Below, piece by piece: positions 21,001 to 31,465 of a stretch of DNA of 64,000 bases. This DNA comes from Crossaster papposus (Eukaryota; Echinodermata; Asteroidea; Velatida; Solasteridae), in assembly GCA_037893245.1 (NCBI GenBank), contig JBAIAA010000120.1, forward strand, positions 558,001-622,000. The letters are read 5' to 3'. Position 1 is the stretch's first letter, and each line of letters begins with the position of its first letter. Both the position numbers and the translations under genes were made by a program. The notes below the pieces were generated by a model. That model did not search any database and was not told the origin of the DNA. It saw only the letters and a program-made list of their open reading frames with translations.

Positions 21001-24000
21001 ATTTTGTCTCCAAATATTTGATTTTCTTAAATGTTGATCTTAAAAATGTTGCATTACTAATGCTAGGTACATGGTACTGCAGTCGAGACTTGATCAAGAT
21101 AGTTGTTGGCTTTTGCATATTTTGTTTAAGCTCTGTATAAAGTATTTTGTGTGTAATACCTAGCTAGATGTTTGTAAAAATTGACTGTTGGGCTTATATA
21201 TTTTGTATGATTCGGCCTGTGGAAAATGATCAAGTTTGGAATAAGTACTTTCGATACCAGCTGCGCAGGCTCTTACAGGGAGAAACCTTATATGCAAGTT
21301 CATCATTGATATGTTAAACCATGGAGGAAGGAAAACGACTGTTTTCCTTCCTCTATGGTTAAACATACTCAAATAGTTTTTAAAAATACAATGTACATGT
21401 AATTTAATTGTCAGGTTTTATTTCCTACTTTGTTTTAAAATGAAAAAATGTGTACTTTTAGCCAGTGGGCAGCATACTTCCAAAATGGCTGACTCCATTT
21501 TAAATAATTGGTTTTCATAGTGATTCTGTCAGAGTATTTTAAGCTATATTCTTTTAACAAAAAAAATATACAACTCTTTTGTGGGTTCCAGCGGTACCTG
21601 CAATGTCAGTAGCTTCAATTTACCGTGCTGCATTCAGGTAGTTTAATGACCTGTGAAACTTTGATTGAAGGAGGGCGGTCAACCATTTTGTTTGCTGGAT
21701 CCTCGCATATTTGTCCAAGTCAGGACTAACTTGTCAAAACAGGTGACCTTTTGATAGGCAAGGGAGTGGGGTGGTGGTGGTGTTTTTGGGTGAATTCTCT
21801 GAAATCAAAGTTTGAATTAAAGGTTTAAACTTTGGCCTTTCCCACAGTATCAATATTTGCCGATTATCATGCTTCTACGGTGTTCTCGTCCACAAAAATT
21901 AAAGAACACAAAAATCCAAAAAAAAAATGTTGACATGTACATACATGTATGTACACAAATATGCCATGAAATATTTGATAGAAATTATACCAAGGTTTTC
22001 AAACGAGGCTTTCAAACAAGGATCTTCCTTTTTTTCTCTTCACATCCAGCAAGAGTTTATGATATGGTTTATGAAGAACAATATATTTCCTGATAATTCT
22101 ACATCCTCATTAAGTTAGCGGTGACCTTGTCGAAGGGTCACTGTGCATCACCACAGGCTCATGTTGGGCAACAATGTTTAGATTGCTTGGTGGGAAAGAA
22201 TTCTTGACAGGTTCGGCATTGACCTTTTGTACATAAGTTTCTGCAAGATAGGCAAGGTTTATGCTTCACTCTGTTAGTATTTTAGTACTGTTATCACTGT
22301 TTGGGTTGGATGCTAGTACATGTATGTATTTTGACATTACAGAGTACATTTGTACCCTCACTAAAGTAAAATTATGCACATTATTTGCAATATATTTGGT
22401 AAAAATGTGACTTTTTGAGATTTTTTTCCATTTTCATTTTTATGGTGTTATAAATTAATCTAATTTTTACAACCGTACTCATGTTAAGTGTAAATAAAAT
22501 GGGCATAAGCTGTTTTATAAATTTCAGAAAAATCATCGTGCATTAAAATACAGTGTGTGGCTTTGTTTTGGGAGATTTTTAATAATATTGGAAGACGGCC
22601 AAATATGTAATGCGGTCTGAAAACTTAACTGCTTCCATTATATTTTCTTGTATTTATATATCTTCTTGACCACAACCTATCACAATTAAGTGTCATCGCT
22701 GATGATCAGATAACTTCCCAATCCAACTGGATGAAAACAATTTACTACCGAATTATTTATAAATACATGTATATACATCTTACTTTACATGTATTTGAAA
22801 GTAAATAATGATTCTAGGCATCCAGCGAAATGATTACACTAGATATCCTGTAATTGTTTTGAAAAAATTCAGTTTTTCTTGATTGTAAAACTTTGGACAG
22901 GTCAGTTAAACAATATTTACTATAAAATACACCCCTCCACCTAAATCCACCCATGCCTGATAATTCAAGCAATTGCCAATGGTGTATCTAAATATCAAGC
23001 CATGAAATGGACCCTTCATTTATTGGCTTGACCCTTCAATACGGAATCCCTTCGTTTCAGTGAAATTAATTTCAGAGCTGCTTGACTGTAATGTAAATAT
23101 CTTCAAGAATATAGGCCGGCAAATAAGACGTGGTGACCTTCACATACAGTAGGTTTTAATGAGCGCACTGCAATGGGCACCAGCTGTCAGTGTCATGCAC
23201 AATTAATTTACTTGACGATTGGGTCTCCACAGCGTTTATGTAGACGTGATTACCTATGTAGCTATGAATACTGTAATTCTTGGAACCGACAATGAACAAG
23301 TAGATGGTGAAACGGATATTTCTCAGTTGGGTCATTAGTACATGCATTTCAAAATGAAATTTACAAAAGACGAATAAATTAGCTTCAGGCATACATCAGT
23401 TTCAATCGATCCTGGAAACGTGATGCGCTGTAATTGCAAAATACACATTCTTGAAAATGACAGCAAAATCGGGCTCTCATATTTCAGACGCGAGCGTGAC
23501 TGCTGCCTACTATAATTATACCATCAATATGCTACAATTGGGAATTTGATATTTTTGTAATATACTTATCAACCAAGCTGTGCCAAATGAGTCTAAAATT
23601 GTATTTTTGTTTAGCCCTGCATATTTTACAAGTCTTGGAAACGGGAGTTTTTATAGCATTTGGGTGCGGCGCTTGGCAAAGACTCCCTTGAAATTAACAA
23701 AATAAAAATACTTTTTTTCAATTGCTTTGACGGCCATACGTTATATTTCAATGTACCCTTCCAATTTTCAAATGACTAGTGCAGAAGATGGTCTCTGGAA
23801 TTCTTGATAGTAGGCCTGACTAGCAAAGTGTAAGTGAGTTTGGGGTTAAGCGCCGTGCCGGCATCAGTGGCCATATTTACGGCGGAAATGTGTACAAATG
23901 TAATACAAAACAATCAAGTGAACTGTGGAGAATAAAACAACTTGGAGTCGGAACTCAGAAAGAACAATTATCACACAGGACAATAATGAAAAACATTTCC

Positions 24001-27000
24001 AAAGGATTGAAAAACCATAGTATAGAAGTATTACGATAGACTGATTCTGGGCAAGTTTTCCAAGAGAATCCCATGGGAGGTGGGATATGGAAGATCCCCC
24101 AGACACACGGCACCCTGTCTAAATGGGTCTCGCAAGACTAGCAAAGGCAATAATATTACAATAAATTTAGTTGATAAAGCCACATCATTAATTGTGATTA
24201 CTGTTATAATACAACTGTCTCACCCTCGTATTTCTTGTCTCCGCTCAATAGTTTCTGGCTCTCTTCGAAATACTGATTAGGATGCTGAATGGCAATATCT
24301 GTCTTGATGTTCTGTTGATTATGGTAAACAAATATTATGGTAAACAAATAATGGTAAACAAATATTATGGTAAACAAATATCAATTTTCTTATGATGGAA
24401 AGAAGGCAATATGGTGCGGTATCACTCTTTTTCTTATGAAAAAAACAGAACAGCAGATTGAAGAAAAAAAAAATTGCATTTTTGTTACAATATGCAATCA
24501 AGTTTCAGTTCTGGTAGAGTACAATTTTGTTGAGGTTCAGAAAATTTCTCAAATAATTCTCTTTCAAATGACAAATATTTTTTTTAATAATAATTAAAAT
24601 TTTTTTTAACAAATACAAATTCGTCAATATATGTTTCCCCTTCTGCTGCATTTCAATATTTTTAACCAGTTCGCGCCGGATGACGTATATAAACGCAAAA
24701 TTTTTCCATGATTCAAAACGGATGACGCATAAACACGCCAAGTTCAAGTTCGGAAATGTATGTCAGCAGCGGGCAAGGCCGGAAATGCGTGGGTGTGCTT
24801 CCCGGCACTATCAGCCTGAACACGCTTCGGATTGAGTTTCGTTAAAAATAATCCCGCCCGTGGGCTCGGCGATGTTAAAATAATCCCGGCGCGAACTGGT
24901 TAAAGAGATAAAGTTACGTTTTGGGGGAAATGAAGTTGAAAATGTCAAACTTACGCCGTGTGTCAGCATAAAGTATTTCGAGCAAGCGACCTGGTAGTGA
25001 GATTTGTTGACAAGATCAATAATCTGGGGAGAAAAAGAAAGAAGTAGTTTGGTTTGGCAAGGAATCAACAAATTGGTTTATAAACAGCAACAACTTGTAT
25101 GTCCAGTGAGTAGCATCTCAATTTAATAAGCATTCCACGGGAAATTCTACCAGATTTTTTAATTGCGAATGCACGACGCACCTCGTCAATTCCGGACTGG
25201 GTAACCTTGTACGCAGCAAGCCTCTGCTTCAGCAAATTGCTGTCGGTGTGACGGAACGGGCAACCTGTGGAGAATATAATTGAATATAATTTGTAATCCT
25301 CAAAAGAATGTACTGCCAGATTTGTGCACTTTTAATTATCTGCGTGTGTGTGTTGCTCGTTCTGTATAGTGTGCGTCACACGTCCATGCCCCGGGTTTGA
25401 TCCCTGCCCAGGTTCGATTCCTGTCGGGGTTTGAATCCTGCCCAGGTTCAATTCCTGCCTGGGTCTACATATAAATCGTGGTTTCAATCTCTACTTGATT
25501 TCGTGGGTTTCCTCCCAGAATATTCTTCTTGGGTTTTCCTCCCACCTCAAAAACTAATTTCTGTTGTTGTCTCTCTGCAGGTTTCTTCAGGCTTGCAAGC
25601 TACAGTGCCCATGGGCACTCTCTTGAGAAATTGTCGGCCAAAATTCCAAGAAGAAAACCCAAACCATCCAGAGAATTTGATGGTGGTTTTATAACTCACC
25701 ATGGTGATTTTATTTCTTACCATGGTGGTTTTATTTTTCACCATGGTGGTTTTATTTCTTACCACGGTGGTTTTATTCCTTACCACGGTGGTTTTATTCC
25801 TTACCATGGTGCTTTTATTTCTCACCATTGTGGTTTTATTCCTTACCATGGTGCTTTTATTTCTCACCATTGTGGTTTTATTCCTTACCATGGTGGTCCC
25901 CCGTAGCAGGAGCGTTTGTCATGATGATCTTCATACAGCTATACGGCGTGTAGTCGGTGCGCTTTCCTTCCTTACCATAACTATGGCGAACGTTGTAAGA
26001 GTACTGCTTCTCAAACTGTAAAAAAGAGAAAGAAGTAAACTTTGCAAAACCAAAGCAATATATTTCTGAAATATTTTTCATGTAAAAAAAAAATACTCAA
26101 AGGCTGACCTACTTGAGCCTTGAACTCGCGACCCCTCGCATAATAGTGCCGTTATCTAACTTGCTGGTGCTAGCATGACTGCACAGCAGCCTTTGTCTAG
26201 TAGCTGCACTGCACAATGGACACGAACGTGCAGCTGTGACACTGGCTGTGTTCTACAGCGTAACTGACAACAGGGTTCCGGACAGATTTGCGGGACGCGG
26301 CCATAACAGCTCCCAGGCGTCAAGGTGTTAAAGAATCTCATAAACTAAACACCCTACCTTATCTCCATCCATGATCTTGGAGAACTCGCTTCTCCAGAAT
26401 GTCAGAGCCTGTTCTAGGGTCAGGCCGATTCCCTTGAGGAACAGGCCGTACTGCATGCGGCCGTGGTGACGCAGGTGGTGGTTGTCGCGGAGAGCGGAGT
26501 GGAGCTGACGCATGCAGAGCGGAAAAGACTTTCTGGCATGCTGCGGATTTGAAAGAATTGGATAAAAAAAGCTCAAAATACTTGGTGAAACCATTAACTG
26601 GAATAGTTTCTACGATACCTAACGAAAGGACGTGCTTTAACCCTAACCCTCCAGGTTATTTTGGCTAGAAACCCTGCAAGACGCATCAGATTGCATACTT
26701 TGTCACATTGACTTGTGTGCAGAGTGCAGCAAGGTCAAGCAGTCACCACAGATGCACTGTGCTGGGTCTGGCAGGGTTAGGGTTAATAGGGGACAAGCGC
26801 AGAATTTGGGTTGCGAGTTCCGTAAGCACAAAAAGGCGATCGTAGGCACAAACTTCAAATGGTAACCAGAGCCACAACATTGGTGCCAGAATTTCTCCCA
26901 CAAACGTGTCAATCAATGGGAGGTATAAGTGTGTAAATCACTCGTCTCTGACCGATGTAACCCAGGTTCAATTCCCAGCTCGAATTAATTTGAGTAGAGT

Positions 27001-30000
27001 TTGTTGATTCTCTTCTGTGCCAAAAGGTTTTTCTCTGGGTTCTCTCCGGTTTTTCTTCCCTTCACGAAAAAAATCAAACATTCCCAATCTTTGGCTGTGC
27101 TCCGTGGTCAGATATGGGTTGGCAGAGGTGACAGAGGTGCCTCTGTGTGCCTTTGACTCGACCACGTTGTACCTGCGTCCTTTTGCAATGGAGCACCCCA
27201 GCTGCGAGTAAAGGCTGAATAGCCTCCCAAATTATAATCAAATGTCGATTCTCACCGTGTCCATGTCCTTGAGATCAATCTTGCCCATGTTGGACTTGGC
27301 ACTGCTGTAGTTCTGTCCCAGATACTGCTTACTGAGGTTGTTTAGCATCGGCAGAAGACGATCGTCTTCCTCAAGATGAGGGATGCTCCTGGCTGTCACC
27401 TGCAAATCAAAACCATTTAAAGAAAGACAATTTCTTAACCAGTTCGCGCCGGGATTATTTTTGGTCATCGACCTGGCCTAGGCGCGGGATTGTTTTTCAC
27501 GAATCTCGACCTGAGACGAGTTCAGGCCAGCATCTAGTGGGTAGCTCAACCCACGATATTTCTGGCCTCGCTTGCTGCAAGCCAGTCGCTGACAGATATT
27601 TCCGGCCTTGCTTGTGACGTGTTTATCTGTCATCCGTTTTGAATTCTGGACGCGAGCAAGCCCAGCAGAGCTAATTTGTTATAATTTACAAACTGAATTT
27701 TGTAGTCTTGTCTCACATCAACTGTCTGTTTTGTCCTTTATCATGCGACATTGTTTTTCGGTCATGTATGTTTAAAAGAAGACTACCACGCTGGCTTCCT
27801 CGGAAGCCACAACAAATACAACTTACTGCCAGAGCTTGTGACAGGTGGGACCTGAAAGCACTGAGTATAATGGAGACCAAGTCGTTGTGAGGGACGTAAG
27901 CCCAGCCTCTGTGAAGGTACACCTTCCGAGCTCTTACAAGGTCCAAGGCTTCTGTAAACGGCACCTGAGGAAAAATGTTAACATAATCATTAGAAACTAA
28001 TTGAAAAAAAAAAAAAATCATTTTATGAGAGCTAGCTTGTGATCATCTTGAAATTTGACTGACCAAAATATGAAATATATATTTAACTGTTGCTTTTAAG
28101 AATCTTTTTGTCAATTGTTTTCAGAATTGATTGTCAATTGTTTTCAGCAGTTGTCATAAATAAATATTTTTATATTGGAGTTTTTTATATTTTTTTATAT
28201 TATTCATGGAGTTTTAACACTTTGGAATTGCAGGATTTTTCAGGATTCCGGTTATGTGTAAGAAAAATAGGGTCGGGAGTTAGGGTTGAACAAAAATTGA
28301 AGAGTTGCACTTGATGACTACCTTGTAGAAATCTGTATGCTCAATTATGGCCATGGACATACTGTAGCTGCTGGCACACAGATATTTGGCTATCTGCTGT
28401 TTTTCTTCGTCTGGAATCTAAAGAAAAGAAAACAATTAATTGTGTAAAGCATATATCTTTAATTTGTAACAAACCTTTAGTCAACCAAAGTTATTTGAAG
28501 TACGCTGTCCTTCTTTGAAATTGAACTTACAGGAGTGAAGTGCAGATCGTTTTCTTGCAAGAAGCGAGCGACTTCCTTTTTGTCCGTCTCCTTCAAGAAG
28601 CGATAACGAAACAGATCCATCTCTTGAGAGATAAACCAACGTCTCAGATCCTCCCTGCATCAATATACACCAGGGAATAAACATCATATTGAACATCATA
28701 GGGTGAGAGAGAAGGGGGTGGGGGCATGGGGCAATGCTGGCATAATCTTTCTCTCTTTGACATTGTTGGAGATAATATTATTCATTAATACACTACTTGA
28801 TTTGGGCCATAAGGGAAATGTGAGGATGTGCCAAAATTAATTTTTATTTTAATATAAAGTGAGCTTCCGAAAGTAAACTTACGATTTGCAGTAAGCCAAC
28901 CTCAGGATGAAATGGGAAATGTGATCTTTTCTTCTTTCTTCGAAATCATCCTTCAAATCCTACAAGAAATAAATACCAGGACAAATTTAAAAGTTTGGGA
29001 GGGGGGGCTAAAAGCTATCGTCACCTATCTCTGGTTTGCCTAGGCAGGCGTAGGGCCCTAGTCGAAACTAGTGATACTTGATACTAGTAATATTACTAGG
29101 CCTATCTCTCTATGTACCTTTCTGACAGCCAATGGCATAAGATGACGCAGTTCCTTATCCACATATTCCTTGTACTTGTCCGTTCCCCTCACATAGCTCT
29201 GCCCTGCTTGCTCTAAATGACGCAGCACTGAACAAAATAAACAAATAAATTATGCGCCTATCAGTATCACTATCATTATAAATTTGACATTAACCCTAAC
29301 TCCCTCACCATTGTTATTAAACAATACAATTCCTTCAAAATCCTCCAACTTCCTTTGTTGTGTAGGGAGTTATAGGGTTGATGTTGAGCGCATTTTTCGA
29401 CGGCGCGCCTTTTTAAAAAATGCGCGTTGCGCAATTTTTAAACACGCAAACTTAGTTTGAGCGCACAAATTTTAAATTTGCGCATAAGAGTTGACGCGCA
29501 TTTTTTGAAAATCGCGCGATCTTTATTATTCAAACAGAATTCTGACCACCACCATGAATTACTTGCCGTAGAATTATATTTTATCTCTGAAGGTAAAAAG
29601 GGTAAGGCCAAAGTAGCGTTCTGCTGTTTGTTAATTTCTGTCTAAAGTGATATTTTTGTTCAAAACTTGAGTAAACCAGCGTTGCACACGAACTGTAAGT
29701 TCGAAATTCTTTTGTGACAAAGCGTGCGCTCAAGGGATGCTGGGATACAATCATTTGGCAAAAGTATGGAAAACCAGTAATTTAAACAAGAACAAATTAA
29801 AAAAACTTTGTAAAAATGCTAGAATTTGTTTAAACAGTGTTTAATCTATGAGCAATTAAATAAATAACATAATGCATTTGCCTTTTAAAAGATTTCAAAC
29901 ATTTTGCTTTGCATCACAATTTGTTAACAACAAATTGCTAGTGTTTGTAACTTTTGGCCACCATACCAAAAGGCTATTGCCTGTTGAACATGTGGGGCTC

Positions 30001-31465
30001 TATATGGCCAAATAAAAAATAAAAAACATGTTTAGGCCAAATAAAAAAAAACATGTTTAGCGTCATGACTTTTTTTTTTTAAAGGAAGGAGGAGGCCCTT
30101 TTTTCCCCTTTTTTTTCCAAAATGGCCGCCCGACACATCTTAATTCGAGTCGTGCAGTAAACATGTCACACCCTATCTTCTAATTTAAAATTAAAACATG
30201 GTTCACCCACGATTAGAAATTAAAATTCATGTGGGTCGATCAAATATGCACCGGACTACACGTCACACCCTAGCCTACAGGACAACACGTCACACCCTAG
30301 CCTTCCTATTGGAACAAAATATATTTCCAGAGCATGTGATGCTATAAAATACGATCTTAAAATTTTATTAGATTGAAAAAAAAGGGCCCAAATGGTTACA
30401 TTTATTATTTTTTTCAAAAAAGAAAAAAAATAAGATAATAAAAAGATAATTTTGAATGAAAAGTCCATGTGGCCTACACGAATAAAAATTATTTGTGGAG
30501 ATCGGGCATTTGAGACTTGCGTTCAACTCCAGGGATTTGGTTCTACAAAAATACTAATGTGCGTGTCTATTTTATATGGTGGCAGGAATTTATTTCAGGC
30601 CTGGGCGCGACCAAGGGATTGATGATCATTTTAGGGGTGGTTTGGGAGAGGGAATATAAAAAACAAAATCAACTCGTTCAACCCTATACATGTAGTAAAA
30701 TTGAAAGATAAATGTTGTAGGGGTCCTAATATTTAATTAATATTCTTAATATTTATTTTACAGTGGCTTAATACTCATATTTTTAGGAATCAATATATTT
30801 TTTGTTCAAATCTTAAACTGCCTGTTCCTTATGTTTTTGTCCTCTGCAAAACTCGTCAACATTTACTGTTGGTTCTACTGCCATGATGTTGCCGCCACGC
30901 ATCATCTACCGAGTGCTGAAAATGACGCGACGCGTAGATTCCGAGCGCTAGCGCTGAAGCCGATGTAAAACTCGTGTCTACCGTGTAGCTCGTGTCAGTA
31001 TTTGCCTTTGTTGTTGACCGCATCGCGCAATTTAAGTTTGTGCGCGCAAACTAAACCAAAATAAATCTCCGCCCGCAGTTTTTAAAATTTGTGCTCGCAA
31101 ATTTAAAAAATGCGCAAATTTAAAAAATGCGCTCAACATTAATAAATATTTTAACAAGATTGAACTTGAAGATGTTGATTTATGTGTGATTGTTGAATCT
31201 AAGTTCACGGTCAGATCATCTCTTTTGTTTCATCAGAGACGGCTAAACAGATGATGTACAACGTGTTTAACGGATAATACCAACTCCAACCTTTAACTCG
31301 AGAAATGGCAAACTCCTCGAATTCGTTCAGGGAGATGTTGTCGGTCGGCGGTAGCCGGTAGAACTGCAGCCGGTGCGAGTACTGCGCCGAGCCGGCCCCG
31401 TTGAGTTGGGTCTTGCCCCGCTGACGACGCTGGTGGGCATTTTTCCGATCTCCACCAAACTGCAT
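15008..31465 (-). CDS. PRIM2: DNA primase large subunit, 539 aa, 13 exons
   Basis: Regulatory subunit of primase in the DNA polymerase alpha-primase complex; it helps start RNA primers in the nucleus. Exons from the 5' end: 31,465-31,291; 29,227-29,118; 28,959-28,883; 28,654-28,531; 28,417-28,322; 27,964-27,827; 27,399-27,256; 26,540-26,358; 26,015-25,889; 25,264-25,182; 25,023-24,955; 24,311-24,224; 15,213-15,008. All have GT-AG borders and frame is kept. The four Fe-S cysteines are C297 (FPLCMRQLH), C376 (DYTPYSC), C393 (GCPFRH) and C433 (YQVAC), with spacing almost as in human. Other landmarks are [14 protein letters not shown]-like near residue 105, RARKVYL, and [19 protein letters not shown]. 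The last exon (acidic [15 protein letters not shown] tail) is assigned by phase and orientation and is less certain. Skipping that splice gives a stop at 24,204-24,206 (477 aa). Confidence 0.93.
15966..15981. promoter_or_regulatory. E-box plus CRE, candidate promoter of the RING-NHL gene
   Basis: CACGTG at 15,966-15,971 and a perfect palindromic CRE, TGACGTCA, at 15,974-15,981 lie about 235 bp before a consensus donor at 16,217. Their spacing and position suit a promoter. Inference only. Confidence 0.4.
16587..16665. repeat. Short AT-rich tandem repeat
   Basis: Units containing AAGTTAAATTGTTTAAAC and TTTGTCAAAAG are repeated about three times in the 5'-UTR intron of the RING-NHL gene. Confidence 0.7.
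16897..19638 (+). CDS. RING-NHL E3 ubiquitin ligase (NHL-1/TRIM32-like), 913 aa
   Basis: Predicted RING-type E3 ubiquitin ligase. The whole coding region is one exon. A 5'-UTR intron is likely (donor 16,217, acceptor TTCCTTTTAG ending 16,850). RING finger C3HC4: C11, C14, C30, H32, C35, C38, C50, C53. No B-box follows; residues about 100-245 look like a coiled coil. Residues about 275-620 are a long Ser/Pro/Thr-rich linker with SH3-type proline motifs ([20 protein letters not shown]). About 650-913 are NHL beta-propeller repeats ([54 protein letters not shown]). RING, coiled coil and NHL without a B-box matches nematode NHL-1-type proteins better than TRIM2/3/71. Substrate unknown. It lies, in opposite orientation, inside the proposed last intron of PRIM2. 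Confidence 0.93.
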   Translation: MAEELQRILECPMCLELFDSSDRWPKLLPCQHTFCRLCLVQLDKQGEIACPQCRQQHKSPPGGAQQLPNNFTMLALLDVHTKSAPSPMSSVTSSESAREKAADDSVRKAIAELAQRLHQKAGDLASIDTKRQIVEEKFLAVKSQVDGAFESRARDLQIRKEALIKQLAAMRQEELNLMDTQKASAYQYLQKFQRDFAAMRESILASQQPTQDQYNQLLTVCQRYTQQIEQYALTIDENLREISFNDPNRTQLSISINSYGVLQATSMDKNKNKPSNAIILQLQSPSTSTTTVAGSTPPGTPTTSSGTPPAYTRKNSMPEISMANLNKSLPHVASAPNVQQQEGSPSSSRASSRSASPLLSSRNRTQTLPNMNPLPEAQTSNATPSSSAAGTPIRKDSTGSMFVLSGNPSPSPSSRGSAREHSESSPATARQPGETSVNRNPFSPTAESPNTGGPNRSQNPSDSIVPFKRKPVPIPVPSSSVPVSRSPAAGDASRNPVLTKHASLDKPAPPPKPALPTKPNMSSYTRHGSIDFGTAPSTASGDLSPNLASIREQSSVQSRPTSLGIGSNSSRQPNVVSPEGPIPPLPPRRVKNTQLNRPHSMIAECSSSLGGKNAWVKFDTIGSRSRRFGKDRAKEVAVIGSGWFGGSFFERPTGVAVLPQNLMAVVDERSHCITMVTEAGQLVKTIGAQGNGQGQFQFPKSICLNSRRQMIVSDWWNHRIQIWDVNGQFISQFGTRGSQANQFNGPLGVACNASDDIFVCDTNNHSVKVFSPEGNYLRQIGKEGHAEGNFICPSHLVVSPGGELLITDSGKHCVQMFSTHGTFLYQFGEWGTGPGQLNCPSGIMIDPSGYLFVSSSGNHRVEVYNPSGSFAVSLGTHGQDKGQFDEPIGIASTSDGQVVVCDSGNKRVQMMWP
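19639..22500 (+). other. Long 3' UTR of the RING-NHL gene (probable)
   Basis: AT-rich, no exons. Poly(A) signals at 20,617, 20,848 and 22,493 (AATAAA) could give short and long transcripts. Contains the 38-bp TIR element at 21,320-21,357. UTR assignment is inference. Confidence 0.45.
21313..21364. mobile_element. 38-bp TIR-only element with 7-bp target duplication
   Basis: The element 21,320-21,357 consists of CATGGAGGAAGGAAAAC, four bases, and GTTTTCCTTCCTCTATG. It is flanked by GTTAAAC on both sides (21,313-21,319 and 21,358-21,364). Its ends match the 737-bp element at 47,780-48,516. It would fold as a perfect-looking hairpin in RNA. Confidence 0.8.
22735..22992. mobile_element. GATACACCATT MITE, left-truncated copy
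   Basis: Shares TTACTACCGAATTATT, GGCATCCAGCGAAATGATTA and the right end CAATGGTGTATCT with the 13,529 copy; the left terminal repeat is missing. Confidence 0.65.
22993..24203. other. Sequence with no recognised feature (within proposed PRIM2 intron 12)
   Basis: No exon, RNA or TIR element recognised. If PRIM2 terminates at the intron-retained stop (24,204-24,206), this would instead be 3' UTR and intergenic sequence. Confidence 0.4.
24310..24381. repeat. ATTATGGTAAACAAAT tandem repeat at a PRIM2 acceptor
   Basis: Four imperfect 16-bp units lie immediately upstream (on the minus strand) of the PRIM2 exon-12 acceptor, overlapping the likely branch-point and polypyrimidine region. Confidence 0.7.
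24662..24903. mobile_element. TTAA-CCAGTTCGCGCC MITE, copy 1
   Basis: TTAACCAGTTCGCGCCGG at the left and GGCGCGAACTGGTTAA at the right, with TTAA as the target duplication: a piggyBac-type signature. Lies in PRIM2 intron 11. Related copies: 27,435 (truncated) and 35,727-35,964. Confidence 0.8.
25375..25640 (+). mobile_element. SINE-like repeat with reiterated B-box motifs
   Basis: Four B-box-like motifs (GGTTTGATCCCTGCC, GGTTCGATTCCTG, GGTTTGAATCCTGCC, GGTTCAATTCCTGCC) follow one another from 25,396. A tail containing TGGGTTTCCTCCC and TTCTTGGGTTTTCCTCCCAC follows, typical of SINE bodies in this window. In PRIM2 intron 9. Confidence 0.55.
25680..25895. repeat. 21-bp minisatellite made of PRIM2 exon-9 splice donors
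   Basis: About ten units of TTACCATGGTGGTTTTATT-type sequence. On the minus strand each reads CCAYNATGGTAAG or ...GGTGAG, the same as the true exon-9 donor (CCATG|gtaagg at 25,889/25,888), which forms the first unit. Eight of the nine extra copies keep a good GTAAG or GTGAG core. Using a downstream copy would add in-frame TAA (GT AAG GAA TAA). Confidence 0.9.
26925..27230 (+). mobile_element. tRNA-derived SINE in PRIM2 intron 7
   Basis: A B-box-like GGTTCAATTCCCAGC at 26,965 is followed by a SINE body (TTGATTCTCTTCTGTGCC, TCTCTCCGGTTTTTCTTCCC, GTGGTCAGATATGGG). A minus-strand fragment of the same body is at about 50,985-51,030 (CATACGACCTTATATCTGAC). Confidence 0.55.
27435..27665. mobile_element. 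TTAA-CCAGTTCGCGCC MITE, right-truncated copy
   Basis: Begins TTAACCAGTTCGCGCCGGGA and keeps the internal TTCCGGCCTTGCTTGTGACG and CATCCGTTTTGAAT blocks, but lacks the right terminal GGCGCGAACTGG. In PRIM2 intron 6. Confidence 0.65.
29290..29379. mobile_element. TTAA MITE copy 2, right end interrupted
   Basis: TTAACCCTAACTCCCTCACC ... TAGGGAGTTATAGGGTT matches the 90-bp element at 10,773. Its last bases (TTAA) are cut off by the next insertion. Confidence 0.6.
29380..31140. mobile_element. ~1.76-kb TIR element in PRIM2 intron 1
   Basis: ATGTTGAGCGCATTTTT at the left is mirrored by AAAAAATGCGCTCAACAT at the right, with further GCGCA-rich subterminal repeats. No transposase recognised inside; the interior is AT-rich with poly-A/T tracts and short duplications (CGTCACACCCTAGCCT twice near 30,260-30,300). 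Confidence 0.6.

Noticed and set aside
23864-24106. 80-codon minus-strand frame as PRIM2's last exon
   Set aside because: It begins in an unrelated frame, shows hydrophobic low-complexity sequence and no resemblance to the PRIM2 tail; the 15,008-15,213 exon fits better.
25701-26021. 106-codon + strand frame of FLTMVVL repeats as a membrane protein
   Set aside because: It is the reverse reading of the PRIM2 donor minisatellite plus exon 9.
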